6,172 nucleotides of DNA, taken from NCBI GenBank assembly GCA_029557025.1, contig JAKPRU010000799.1:1-6172 (forward strand), given 5' to 3'. Origin of the DNA: Candidatus Omnitrophota bacterium. Lineage in GTDB: Bacteria; Hinthialibacterota; Hinthialibacteria; Hinthialibacterales; JAKPRU01. Shown one piece after another: positions 1-5,058 of the stretch. A program made the translations under genes and the position numbers. Each line of letters begins with the position of its first letter. The first letter of the stretch is position 1. The notes under the pieces were generated by a model. It had not been told where the DNA came from. It ran no database searches and saw only the letters and a list, made by a program, of their open reading frames with translations.

Positions 1-1196
1 AAGAACAGGATGAGGATGTTCGGCAGGAAAATAATCACGCTTCCGACTCCGTTAATCACACCATCTACCATAAGACCGCGCAGAAATCCCTCCGGCAGAA
101 CCCCAGCCGCCACCCCGCCGATCCGCCTTACGCCGGATTCGATCCAGCCCATGGGGATTTGGCCGAATGAGAAGGTGGCCTCAAACATCAACCACAAGAA
201 CGCAATAAAGATCGGGATGCCGAGCAGACGATGGGTTACGACGGCATCAATCACATCGGAGATTTTAATTTTCTGCTCGACCGACATGCGGACAGTTTCG
301 CGGACCGCACCTCGCACAAATCCATACCGGCGTTCGGCAAACAGGCTGGGGAGATCCTCCTGGAGGACGGATTCCAGATACTGAGCGGCCTCACCGCGAG
401 CGGCAAGGATCGCCGGACCTTTCGGGTGCGACGCAATGACCTCGCAGACCGTTTTGTCTTTCTCGAGGAGATGGATGGCCAGCCACCGTTTCCCGTAGCG
501 TTCTATGAGATCGGGGGCCGCCTCGATGTGCTGCTCGACCAGAGCAATCTGCTGTTCGACATCCTCGCCATAGTTAACGGGGACACGGTGGGCGACATGA
601 CTTGTTCCCAGAGCAACAGCCAGGACCGTATTGAGCAATTCTGGAAGGCCGATGCCGCGGTTGCCGACTGTGGGAACGAAAGGGACCCCAAGGAGTTGTC
701 CGAGTTTTTCATGGTCGATGACGGTACCCTGTTCACGCGCCTCATCGCTCATGTTCAGGGCGACAACGGTGGGAAGGCCCAGTTCGATCAGCTGGGTTGT
801 CAGGTAGAGATTCCGCTCGAGATTTGTCGCATCGACTACATTGATGACTACATCGGGTTTCTGATCGAGCAAGTAGGACTGAACGATCATCTCCTCAATG
901 GAATAGGCGGAGAGGCTGTAGGTACCGGGAAGGTCGATGACCGTGAATGTATGATCGGCATGGCGGACTGTGCCTTCTTTGACCGAGACTGTGACGCCGG
1001 GGTAATTGGCTACTCTCTGGTGACTTCCGGTGAGTGAGTTAAAAATACAGGTTTTACCTGCATTAGGATTTCCGACGAGGACGCAGGTGAGTTGTGCGTG
1101 CTTTGCCGAAACGGCTGTCTCATGAGCGACAGGAGGGGGTTGTGGGGTGTCTATCAAAGAGACTGGGATACGGAGGGTATTCGGGGAGTTCATCAT
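1..1196 (-). CDS. feoB: FeoB ferrous iron transporter, N-terminal part (cut by window edge)
   Basis: This is the inner-membrane Fe(II) uptake protein FeoB; 398 residues are visible and the rest lies beyond position 1. The N-terminal G domain shows G1 GNPNAGKT (residues 42-49), the G2 Thr in YPGVTV (T69), G3 DLPG (88-91), G4 NMSD (148-151) and a G5-like PTVGNRG near 175-181. A helical linker matching the GDI region follows, then a first membrane segment (about 324-345) and the family-typical GVGSVIIFLPNILILF at the visible end. I start at the first of two tandem ATG codons (1194-1196; the second is 1191-1193), 3 bases after the regulator stop codon. The ribosome site is weak, so translation is probably coupled to the upstream gene. 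G1 sits about 30 residues later than in typical FeoB proteins, leaving a Pro-rich leader (PQPPP at 18-22). No internal stop or frameshift is seen. Confidence 0.95.
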   Translation of the reverse strand, partial: MMNSPNTLRIPVSLIDTPQPPPVAHETAVSAKHAQLTCVLVGNPNAGKTCIFNSLTGSHQRVANYPGVTVSVKEGTVRHADHTFTVIDLPGTYSLSAYSIEEMIVQSYLLDQKPDVVINVVDATNLERNLYLTTQLIELGLPTVVALNMSDEAREQGTVIDHEKLGQLLGVPFVPTVGNRGIGLPELLNTVLAVALGTSHVAHRVPVNYGEDVEQQIALVEQHIEAAPDLIERYGKRWLAIHLLEKDKTVCEVIASHPKGPAILAARGEAAQYLESVLQEDLPSLFAERRYGFVRGAVRETVRMSVEQKIKISDVIDAVVTHRLLGIPIFIAFLWLMFEATFSFGQIPMGWIESGVRRIGGVAAGVLPEGFLRGLMVDGVINGVGSVIIFLPNILILF

Positions 1197-1199
1197 GAA

Positions 1200-1931
1200 T
1201 TAGTTGTTTGCTGCCCTGTCGAGAATGACTTCTACCGCAGAGGCCTCGGATTTTCGCAGGGACAGATTATAGCCGCGAATACGGATCTCGATGGGGTCTC
1301 CAAGCGGGGCTTCGCGGATGAATCGGACGCGCTCGCCGCGCAGGACCCCCATTTCCATCAGACGTTTTCGAATCGGGCCGGTTTCATGGACGGCGCGAAT
1401 TTCGCCTTCCTCGCCAGGCTTCATTTCAGACAATCTGCAGATTTTCATGTCGGCAGAAGGTTTGACCGGAGCCGGACGGGTTTGAAAAGCATCCCGCTGC
1501 TGTTTCTTATATTCCTCAAACAGTTGGATTGTATGGGCCGGGTCCTCGGAGTGGACGTATCCCATGAAGGCAGCGAGGCGATTCATGGTTATGGCGCTGA
1601 CGTTATGCTCGATGGCACAGGCATCCTTTTCAGCAGTTTCAGCATCCACGCCCAAGACATCGGTCAGGAAACTACATAGAATGCGATGGCTGTTATGAAC
1701 CTGTTGGGCGACTCGCGCACCTTCGGGAGAAAGGCGAACATCCTCATACCGTTCATGCTCGACAAGACCGCGTTCGGCGAGCAAACGGAGGTTTTCGGAA
1801 ACAGTGGGGGCTTTCAGCCCCAGTTCACCGGCGATATCTCGGACTCGGATGACCCGTTTCTGCAACTGGAGCCGATAAATAGCCTCTAAATAATCCTGCA
1901 TAACAGGGGAGATATCCTGAAGTTCATTCAT
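1200..1931 (-). CDS. DtxR/MntR-family metalloregulator with C-terminal FeoA domain
   Basis: This is a cytoplasmic metal-dependent transcriptional repressor. Residues about 7-70 form the winged helix-turn-helix (DYLEAIYRL, then VRDIAGELGLKAPTVSENLRLL). Residues about 75-140 form the dimerization and metal-binding domain. Residues about 164-240 form an SH3-like FeoA domain with KPGEEG, RKRLMEMGV and APLGDPIEIRIRGYNLSLR. Inferred metal ligands are D13, E16, H82, C105, E108 and H109. By alignment from memory, the first three and the last two match B. subtilis MntR, while Cys replaces its Glu99 as in DtxR/IdeR. I chose the ATG at 1931 because MNELQDISPVMQDYLEAIY matches the usual family N-terminus. 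An upstream in-frame ATG at 1958 would add nine residues, and neither start has a purine-rich ribosome site. It is probably co-transcribed with feoB, which suggests Fe(II) as effector, though Mn(II) cannot be excluded. Confidence 0.93.
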   Translation of the reverse strand: MNELQDISPVMQDYLEAIYRLQLQKRVIRVRDIAGELGLKAPTVSENLRLLAERGLVEHERYEDVRLSPEGARVAQQVHNSHRILCSFLTDVLGVDAETAEKDACAIEHNVSAITMNRLAAFMGYVHSEDPAHTIQLFEEYKKQQRDAFQTRPAPVKPSADMKICRLSEMKPGEEGEIRAVHETGPIRKRLMEMGVLRGERVRFIREAPLGDPIEIRIRGYNLSLRKSEASAVEVILDRAANN

Positions 1932-1938
1932 GGAAGAT

Positions 1939-1944
1939 ATTTTA
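1939..1944 (-). promoter_or_regulatory. Possible -10 element for the regulator-feoB operon
   Basis: The minus strand reads TAAAAT, five of six matches to the -10 consensus, ending 7 bases before the ATG at 1931. Transcription would then begin at or next to that ATG, giving a leaderless message, which would explain the missing ribosome site. The -35 region (about 1962-1967, TTCCCT) matches poorly. A small inverted repeat, TTTTCCTAAAA (1940-1950), overlaps the element and could be part of an operator. This is weak evidence from sequence alone. Confidence 0.25.
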
Positions 1945-1981
1945 GGAAAACCGAACATCGAAGGGAAGGGAGAGGGGAAAA

Positions 1982-2002
1982 GAATTAAAAATTAAGAATT
2001 AA
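1982..2002. repeat. AT-rich heptamer repeat, copy A (three 7-base units)
   Basis: On the plus strand this reads GAATTAA, AAATTAA, GAATTAA, three head-to-tail units. It sits inside an almost pure purine stretch (about 1960-2040) between the yebC terminator and the regulator gene. A near-identical three-unit block lies at 4306-4326 upstream of ilvC. It could act as an AT-rich upstream promoter element or be a dispersed spacer repeat; the sequence does not decide. Confidence 0.6.
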
Positions 2003-2040
2003 AGAAAAGAGACGGGGGAGAGATGGGGAAGAGGAAAGCG

Positions 2041-2079
2041 AATAAAAAAACGGGGCGTCCTGGTGAGGGAGCGCCCCGT
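2041..2079 (-). terminator. Intrinsic terminator of yebC
   Basis: On the minus strand an 8-base stem (ACGGGGCG at 2079-2072 pairing with CGCCCCGT at 2057-2050) is extended past one unpaired C by TCC/GGA. It closes a 7-base loop and runs directly into a T tract (2050-2044). It begins about 28 bases after the yebC stop codon. This is a strong Rho-independent terminator and separates yebC from the iron operon. Confidence 0.92.
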
Positions 2080-2107
2080 CTCGGTTTGCGAGAGGACAGG
2101 AGAACGA

Positions 2108-2860
2108 TCACGCCTGAGCGGCAGCCATGACCTCATCGGGAATATCGAAGTTCGCGTAGACATTCTGAACATCATCGTGATCCTCGATGAACTCCATGAG
2201 TTTGAGCATGGTTTCGGCGGCTTTGCCTTCGAGTTTGACCGTGTTGGATGGGATACGTGTCAGTTCGGCAACTTCCGGCGTAATTCCGAGAGCGGCGACT
2301 GCCTCTTTGACGGACTCGAAGTCGGCGACGCTGGTGATGACCTCCATGGTGTCGCCCTCTTCCTTGACATCCTCCGCACCGGCTTCCAGGATGGCCTCCA
2401 TGAAGGCATCCTCATTTTTGATCGCGGATTTGTTGAGAGAAATCAATCCTCGACGATGAAACATGTGGGAGACACAGCCGGATGCGCCGAGATTGCCGCC
2501 ATACTTGGAGAACAGGTGGCGGATTTCGGCGGTTGTGCGGTTCCGGTTGTCAGTTACACACTCGACATAGATGGCGACGCCGCCCGGTCCATACCCCTCG
2601 TAAGTGACCTCCTCGTAGGTCACGCCTTCCAGTTCGCCGGTTCCTTTTTTGATGGCTTTCTCGACGTTGGCGGCAGGCATGTTAGCGGCCCTGGCCGCGG
2701 CGACCGCAGTGCGAAGTCGGGGATTGCCATCGACATCACCGCCGCCGGACCGTGCCGCGACGGTGATTTCCTTGATTAGTTTGGTGAAGATTTTACCGCG
2801 CTGAGCATCCATCTTCGCTTTTTTATGCTTGATGGTACTCCATTTTGAGTGGCCGGACAT
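2108..2860 (-). CDS. yebC: YebC/TACO1-family protein
   Basis: This is a full-length 250-residue member of the YebC/PmpR/TACO1 family, with the usual length and start. Recognition rests on MSGHSKW at the N-terminus, [14 protein letters not shown] (19-32), the NPRLR segment (46-50), YEGYGPGG (87-94), DNRNRT (104-109) and GGNLG (121-125), with the acidic C-terminal lobe intact. The family was long annotated as transcriptional regulators. More recent work on bacterial YebC and mitochondrial TACO1 supports a role on the ribosome in translating proline-rich stretches, so the name should not be read as a proven DNA-binding function. The gene forms its own unit: AGGAGG lies 8 bases before the ATG, the stop is TGA, and a strong terminator follows. 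It has no evident functional link to ilvC or the iron genes. The frame is intact, with no anomalies. Confidence 0.97.
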   Translation of the reverse strand: MSGHSKWSTIKHKKAKMDAQRGKIFTKLIKEITVAARSGGGDVDGNPRLRTAVAAARAANMPAANVEKAIKKGTGELEGVTYEEVTYEGYGPGGVAIYVECVTDNRNRTTAEIRHLFSKYGGNLGASGCVSHMFHRRGLISLNKSAIKNEDAFMEAILEAGAEDVKEEGDTMEVITSVADFESVKEAVAALGITPEVAELTRIPSNTVKLEGKAAETMLKLMEFIEDHDDVQNVYANFDIPDEVMAAAQA

Positions 2861-2868
2861 ACTCCGAT

Positions 2869-2874
2869 CCTCCT
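2869..2874 (-). promoter_or_regulatory. Ribosome binding site of yebC
   Basis: A perfect AGGAGG on the minus strand, 8 bases upstream of the ATG at 2860, fixes the yebC start. Confidence 0.9.
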
Positions 2875-2925
2875 CTATTCGAAAAAGACTTGGGAAAACT
2901 TGAATAACCCACGGGAGATCAAGCT

Positions 2926-2931
2926 ATCATA
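2926..2931 (-). promoter_or_regulatory. Possible -10 element for yebC
   Basis: TATGAT on the minus strand matches five of six -10 consensus bases and would place the transcript start about 58 bases before the yebC ATG. No good -35 match is found at 16-18 bases upstream, so this is tentative. Confidence 0.25.
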
Positions 2932-3010
2932 CCGCACAGAGCGCAGCAAGCCGGAGGCCGAAAAAATACGAATCGACCCAAATTGAGCAGGCGTTTTCAG
3001 GCGGTTTAAC

Positions 3011-3067
3011 TCCGAGATTCCCACGTCGCCGCCCTTCGCGGACTCCAGGCTGCTCCTCGCGATGACG
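3011..3067 (-). repeat. Dispersed intergenic repeat of the 'CGTCATCGCGAGGAGC' type
   Basis: Read on the minus strand the segment begins CGTCATCGCGAGGAGC and ends GCGACGTGGGAATCTCGGA. This resembles a short intergenic repeat (roughly GTCATTGCGAGGAGC, then GCGACG, then GCAATCTC) that I recall from many unrelated bacterial genomes. Only one copy is present in this window, so repetitiveness is inferred from memory of that family rather than shown here. Confidence 0.45.
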
Positions 3068-3085
3068 GCGGATGGGCAGGTCTTT

Positions 3086-3119
3086 GGTGGGCTAGCCCGC
3101 AGACGGGCTTGAGCCCACC
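3086..3119. repeat. Nested palindromic hairpin repeat, copy 1 (REP-like)
   Basis: The outer arms GGTGGGCT (3086-3093) and AGCCCACC (3112-3119) enclose inner arms AGCCCG (3094-3099) and CGGGCT (3104-3109), with a CAGA loop and a two-base bulge. A second copy at 4440-4473 has the same orientation and matches at 32 of 34 positions. This copy lies 64 bases downstream of the ilvC stop codon, so it would form a strong hairpin in the 3' end of the ilvC transcript. Confidence 0.8.
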
Positions 3120-3148
3120 CTACAGCGGCTCTTCCTAAGAAAGCTCGC

Positions 3149-3178
3149 CCATCGACAGGCCTCTCTGTCCGGCGATGG
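3149..3178 (-). terminator. Possible terminator or 3'-end hairpin of ilvC
   Basis: CCATCG (3149-3154) pairs with CGATGG (3173-3178), and ACAG (3155-3158) with CTGT (3165-3168). The loop is six bases and the bulge four (CCGG). On the minus strand it starts 5 bases after the ilvC stop and is followed by GCGAGCTTTCTT rather than a clean T run, so it is at best a weak intrinsic terminator. Confidence 0.35.
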
Positions 3179-3183
3179 TGTTA

Positions 3184-4209
3184 TTATCCGAGTTCTTTGA
3201 CCTCGCCGAGGGCAGCGCCTTTTTTCTTGATGAACGGCATCATGCCGCGCAGCATTTTGCCGACTTTCTCCAGCTGGGAGACGGCATCTTTGCGGCGCAA
3301 CGCGTTGAACACGGGGCGATTGGCCTGGTTTTCGAGAATCCACTCGCGGGCAAATTCGCCGGTCTGGATTTCCTTGAGGATTTTGCGCATTTCCTTGCGG
3401 GTTTCCTCGGTAATGATGCGGGGTCCGCGTGTGAGGTCGCCATACTCGGCGGTATCGGAGACGGAGTAGCGCATCCCGGTGATTCCGGCCTCGTAAATTA
3501 AATCCACGATCAGCTTGGTCTCATGGAGGCATTCGAAATAGGCCATTTCGGGCTGGTAACCTGCCTCAACGAGGGTTTCGAATCCGGCCTTGATAAGTGC
3601 GGTCAACCCGCCGCAAAGGACGACCTGTTCGCCGAACAGGTCCGTTTCGGTTTCCTCGGCGAATGAGGTCTCGATGACACCGGCGCGGGTCCCGCCTACT
3701 CCCTTGGCATAGGCAAGGGCCTTGTCTTTGGCTTTGCCGGAAGCATCCTGGTGAACGGCGATGAGGCAGGGCACTCCACTCTCTTCCACGTAGGTTTTGC
3801 GAAGAAGATGCCCCGGCCCCTTGGGAGCCACCATGATGACATCAATGGTTTTCGGAGGCACAATCTGACCGTAGTGGATGTTGAATCCATGGGCGAAGAG
3901 AAGGGTTTGCCCATCGCGGAGATTGGCTTTGATTTCGGAGTCATACACCATTGCCTGGAGTTGATCCGGGACGGTCATGGTGATGAGATCGGCCTTTTGG
4001 GTCAACTCGGCCGCGGTCATGGGTTTGAATTTGTGGGAGACGGCGAGATCGTAATTCGGCCCCGGAACCTCCGCGACGATGACATCCAGGCCGCTGTCCC
4101 GCAGGTTCTGGGCGTGGGAATGACCTTGGCTGCCATACCCGATGATCCCGATTTTCTTGCCTTTGAGCACATCCAGATTGGCGTCTTTATCGTAGTACAC
4201 AGTTACCAT
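3184..4209 (-). CDS. ilvC: Ketol-acid reductoisomerase, class I
   Basis: IlvC converts 2-acetolactate or 2-aceto-2-hydroxybutyrate to the dihydroxy acids of valine, leucine and isoleucine synthesis, using Mg2+ and a nicotinamide cofactor in the cytoplasm. The protein has 341 residues, the class I length. The Rossmann motif [10 protein letters not shown] is at 24-33 and the catalytic His is H107. The metal and substrate residues D190, E194, E226, E230 and S251 fall at their canonical numbers. The start at 4209 is preferred over the ATG at 4224 because AGGAG lies 7 bases before it, and [20 protein letters not shown] matches the family. The gene ends in tandem stops, TAATAA. The oddity is the loop after the second beta strand (46-54, AEVPGPNYD): it lacks the Arg and Ser/Thr residues that normally hold the NADPH phosphate and carries Glu at 47, which points to NADH use. 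Confidence 0.97.
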   Translation of the reverse strand: MVTVYYDKDANLDVLKGKKIGIIGYGSQGHSHAQNLRDSGLDVIVAEVPGPNYDLAVSHKFKPMTAAELTQKADLITMTVPDQLQAMVYDSEIKANLRDGQTLLFAHGFNIHYGQIVPPKTIDVIMVAPKGPGHLLRKTYVEESGVPCLIAVHQDASGKAKDKALAYAKGVGGTRAGVIETSFAEETETDLFGEQVVLCGGLTALIKAGFETLVEAGYQPEMAYFECLHETKLIVDLIYEAGITGMRYSVSDTAEYGDLTRGPRIITEETRKEMRKILKEIQTGEFAREWILENQANRPVFNALRRKDAVSQLEKVGKMLRGMMPFIKKKGAALGEVKELG

Positions 4210-4216
4210 AGCGATT

Positions 4217-4221
4217 CTCCT
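4217..4221 (-). promoter_or_regulatory. Ribosome binding site deciding the ilvC start
   Basis: AGGAG on the minus strand lies 7 bases before the ATG at 4209 and only 1 base after the alternative ATG at 4224-4222. The longer start would place the ribosome site inside the coding frame, so the shorter protein is favoured. Confidence 0.85.
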
Positions 4222-4256
4222 CATGTTGAAATTGATGTCGTAAGGGAATTGAACTT

Positions 4257-4265
4257 ACTATATCA
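4257..4265 (-). promoter_or_regulatory. Possible extended -10 promoter of ilvC
   Basis: The minus strand reads TGATATAGT, an extended -10 motif (TG, one base, then TATAGT with five of six consensus matches). A transcript start near 4250 would give a leader of about 40 bases. The -35 region is poor, which is typical of extended -10 promoters. Its position inside the 296-base ilvN-ilvC spacer suggests ilvC can be expressed separately from ilvBN. Confidence 0.45.
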
Positions 4266-4305
4266 GAACCTGGAGTTTCGGACCATGTTGGGGGGAGGGG
4301 GTGAT

Positions 4306-4326
4306 GAATTAAGAATTAAAAATTGA
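4306..4326. repeat. AT-rich heptamer repeat, copy B
   Basis: On the plus strand the units are GAATTAA, GAATTAA, AAATTGA, followed by AGAAAG. This matches the block at 1982-2002 in unit size, unit number, orientation and purine-rich surroundings. It lies about 40 bases upstream of the putative ilvC -10 element. Confidence 0.6.
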
Positions 4327-4402
4327 AGAAAGTGGAGGGGATACAAGGGGGGATAGAGCAGACAGAGTGGGCGAGGTGGACGTAGGCACGGATGAAAGCG
4401 CC

Positions 4403-4422
4403 GACAGGCAGGGACGCCTGTC
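4403..4422. repeat. Small perfect hairpin in the ilvN-ilvC spacer
   Basis: GACAGGC (4403-4409) pairs perfectly with GCCTGTC (4416-4422) across the six-base loop AGGGAC. No T run follows on either strand, so it is not an obvious terminator. It lies 17 bases from the nested hairpin at 4440-4473 and may be part of the same kind of mobile or RNA-stabilizing spacer element. Confidence 0.6.
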
Positions 4423-4439
4423 CTACCGTGAATCTGCGT

Positions 4440-4473
4440 GGTGGGCCAGCCCGCAGACGGGCTTCAGCCCACC
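4440..4473. repeat. Nested palindromic hairpin repeat, copy 2 (REP-like)
   Basis: The outer arms GGTGGGCC (4440-4447) and AGCCCACC (4466-4473) enclose inner arms AGCCCG and CGGGCT with a CAGA loop. It differs from copy 1 (3086-3119) at two positions: the last base of the left outer arm and one bulge base. It lies 32 bases downstream of the ilvN stop codon. It could stabilize the ilvBN message against 3' decay or mark a dispersed repeat family. Confidence 0.8.
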
Positions 4474-4505
4474 CTGCAATTACTGCCTCTCGATCGGGTT
4501 CATTT

Positions 4506-5039
4506 TCAAGTTTTCTCGTTGATTCCGCGTGCCATGGCGACCCGCCCGGAGCGAGCGACCTCCAGGATGCCGTAGGGTTCAAGGCATTGAAGAAGCGCGT
4601 GAATCTTGCCCTGGTTGCCGGTGGCCTCCACGATCATGGATTGTTCGGACAGGTTGACAATCTTGGCCCGATAGACATTGGCGATCTGGAGAATCTGGGT
4701 GCGCTTGGTTCCATCATTCGCCGACACTTTCACCAGGATCATTTCGCGATCCACGATGTCGCGATCCTCCACGGAGAAGTCATGGACCTCCAGGGTATCA
4801 ACCAGTTTGCCGAGTTGTTTGCGGACCTGGCTCATAATGTTCCGGTCGCCGGGGACGACGATGGTCATACGAGAGACTTGGGGGTTCTCGGTTTCGGCCA
4901 CGGAAAGGCTTTCGATGTTATAGCCACGCGCAGAGAACAGCCCGGCGATGCGCGCCAGAACGCCAGAGCGGTTTTCCACGAGGACAAAGAAGATATGCCG
5001 AATGAATTCCTGATTGCCGTTATTTGCGTTAGCCACCAT
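4506..5039 (-). CDS. ilvN: Acetolactate synthase small (regulatory) subunit
   Basis: This 177-residue protein is the ACT-domain subunit that binds the IlvB catalytic subunit, raises its activity and normally confers feedback inhibition by valine or another branched-chain amino acid. The N-terminal ACT domain spans about 14-88 (FVLVENRSGVLARIAGLF, then GYNIESLSVAETENPQVSRMTIVV). The characteristic small-subunit C-terminal domain spans about 95-172 (REMILVKV, then YRAKIVNLSEQSMIVEATG). The length is within the family range. The ATG at 5039 has AGGAGG 5 bases upstream. The gene follows ilvB after 19 bases, the standard ilvBN arrangement. The name ilvH would serve equally well. The frame is intact, with no missing domain. 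Confidence 0.97.
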   Translation of the reverse strand: MVANANNGNQEFIRHIFFVLVENRSGVLARIAGLFSARGYNIESLSVAETENPQVSRMTIVVPGDRNIMSQVRKQLGKLVDTLEVHDFSVEDRDIVDREMILVKVSANDGTKRTQILQIANVYRAKIVNLSEQSMIVEATGNQGKIHALLQCLEPYGILEVARSGRVAMARGINEKT

Positions 5040-5044
5040 GATTT

Positions 5045-5050
5045 CCTCCT
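5045..5050 (-). promoter_or_regulatory. Ribosome binding site of ilvN
   Basis: A perfect AGGAGG on the minus strand, 5 bases before the ilvN ATG and within the 19-base gap after ilvB, supports independent initiation on a shared ilvBN message. Confidence 0.88.
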
Positions 5051-5058
5051 ATCGGATG

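Larger units (their letters stand above)
2861..3183. other. Gene-free spacer between ilvC and yebC
   Basis: No credible coding region is seen on either strand in these 323 bases. From the ilvC side the stretch holds a possible terminator hairpin (3149-3178), a nested palindromic repeat (3086-3119), a dispersed-type repeat (3011-3067), and then the putative yebC promoter and ribosome site. Short frames that cross it lack family features and run through the hairpins. Confidence 0.8.

Noticed and set aside
231..1037. Long plus-strand open frame opposite feoB (268 codons)
   Set aside because: It is antisense to a clear FeoB with intact G motifs; its translation shows no family features and no ribosome site.
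2063..2779. Plus-strand open frame opposite yebC (238 codons)
   Set aside because: It begins inside the yebC terminator and mirrors the yebC codons; the minus-strand protein is an unmistakable full-length YebC.
4208..4224. Upstream ATG start for ilvC at 4224
   Set aside because: It would translate the AGGAG ribosome site and add five residues (MRRIA) absent from the usual family N-terminus.
3751..4326. Plus-strand open frame opposite ilvC
   Set aside because: It is a shadow of the ilvC reading frame and runs through the ilvC promoter region; no recognisable domain.
3086..4473. CRISPR array or attachment sites, suggested by the repeated palindromes
   Set aside because: There are only two copies about 1.3 kb apart with a housekeeping gene between them, no regular spacers, no cas genes and no integrase.
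4210..4505. Amino-acid leader peptide and attenuator before ilvC
   Set aside because: I found no short frame rich in Ile, Leu or Val codons followed by paired alternative hairpins and a T run.
4316..4582. Minus-strand 88-codon frame from the ilvN tail into the spacer
   Set aside because: It overlaps ilvN out of frame and translates both hairpins and the AT block, as expected of a chance frame.
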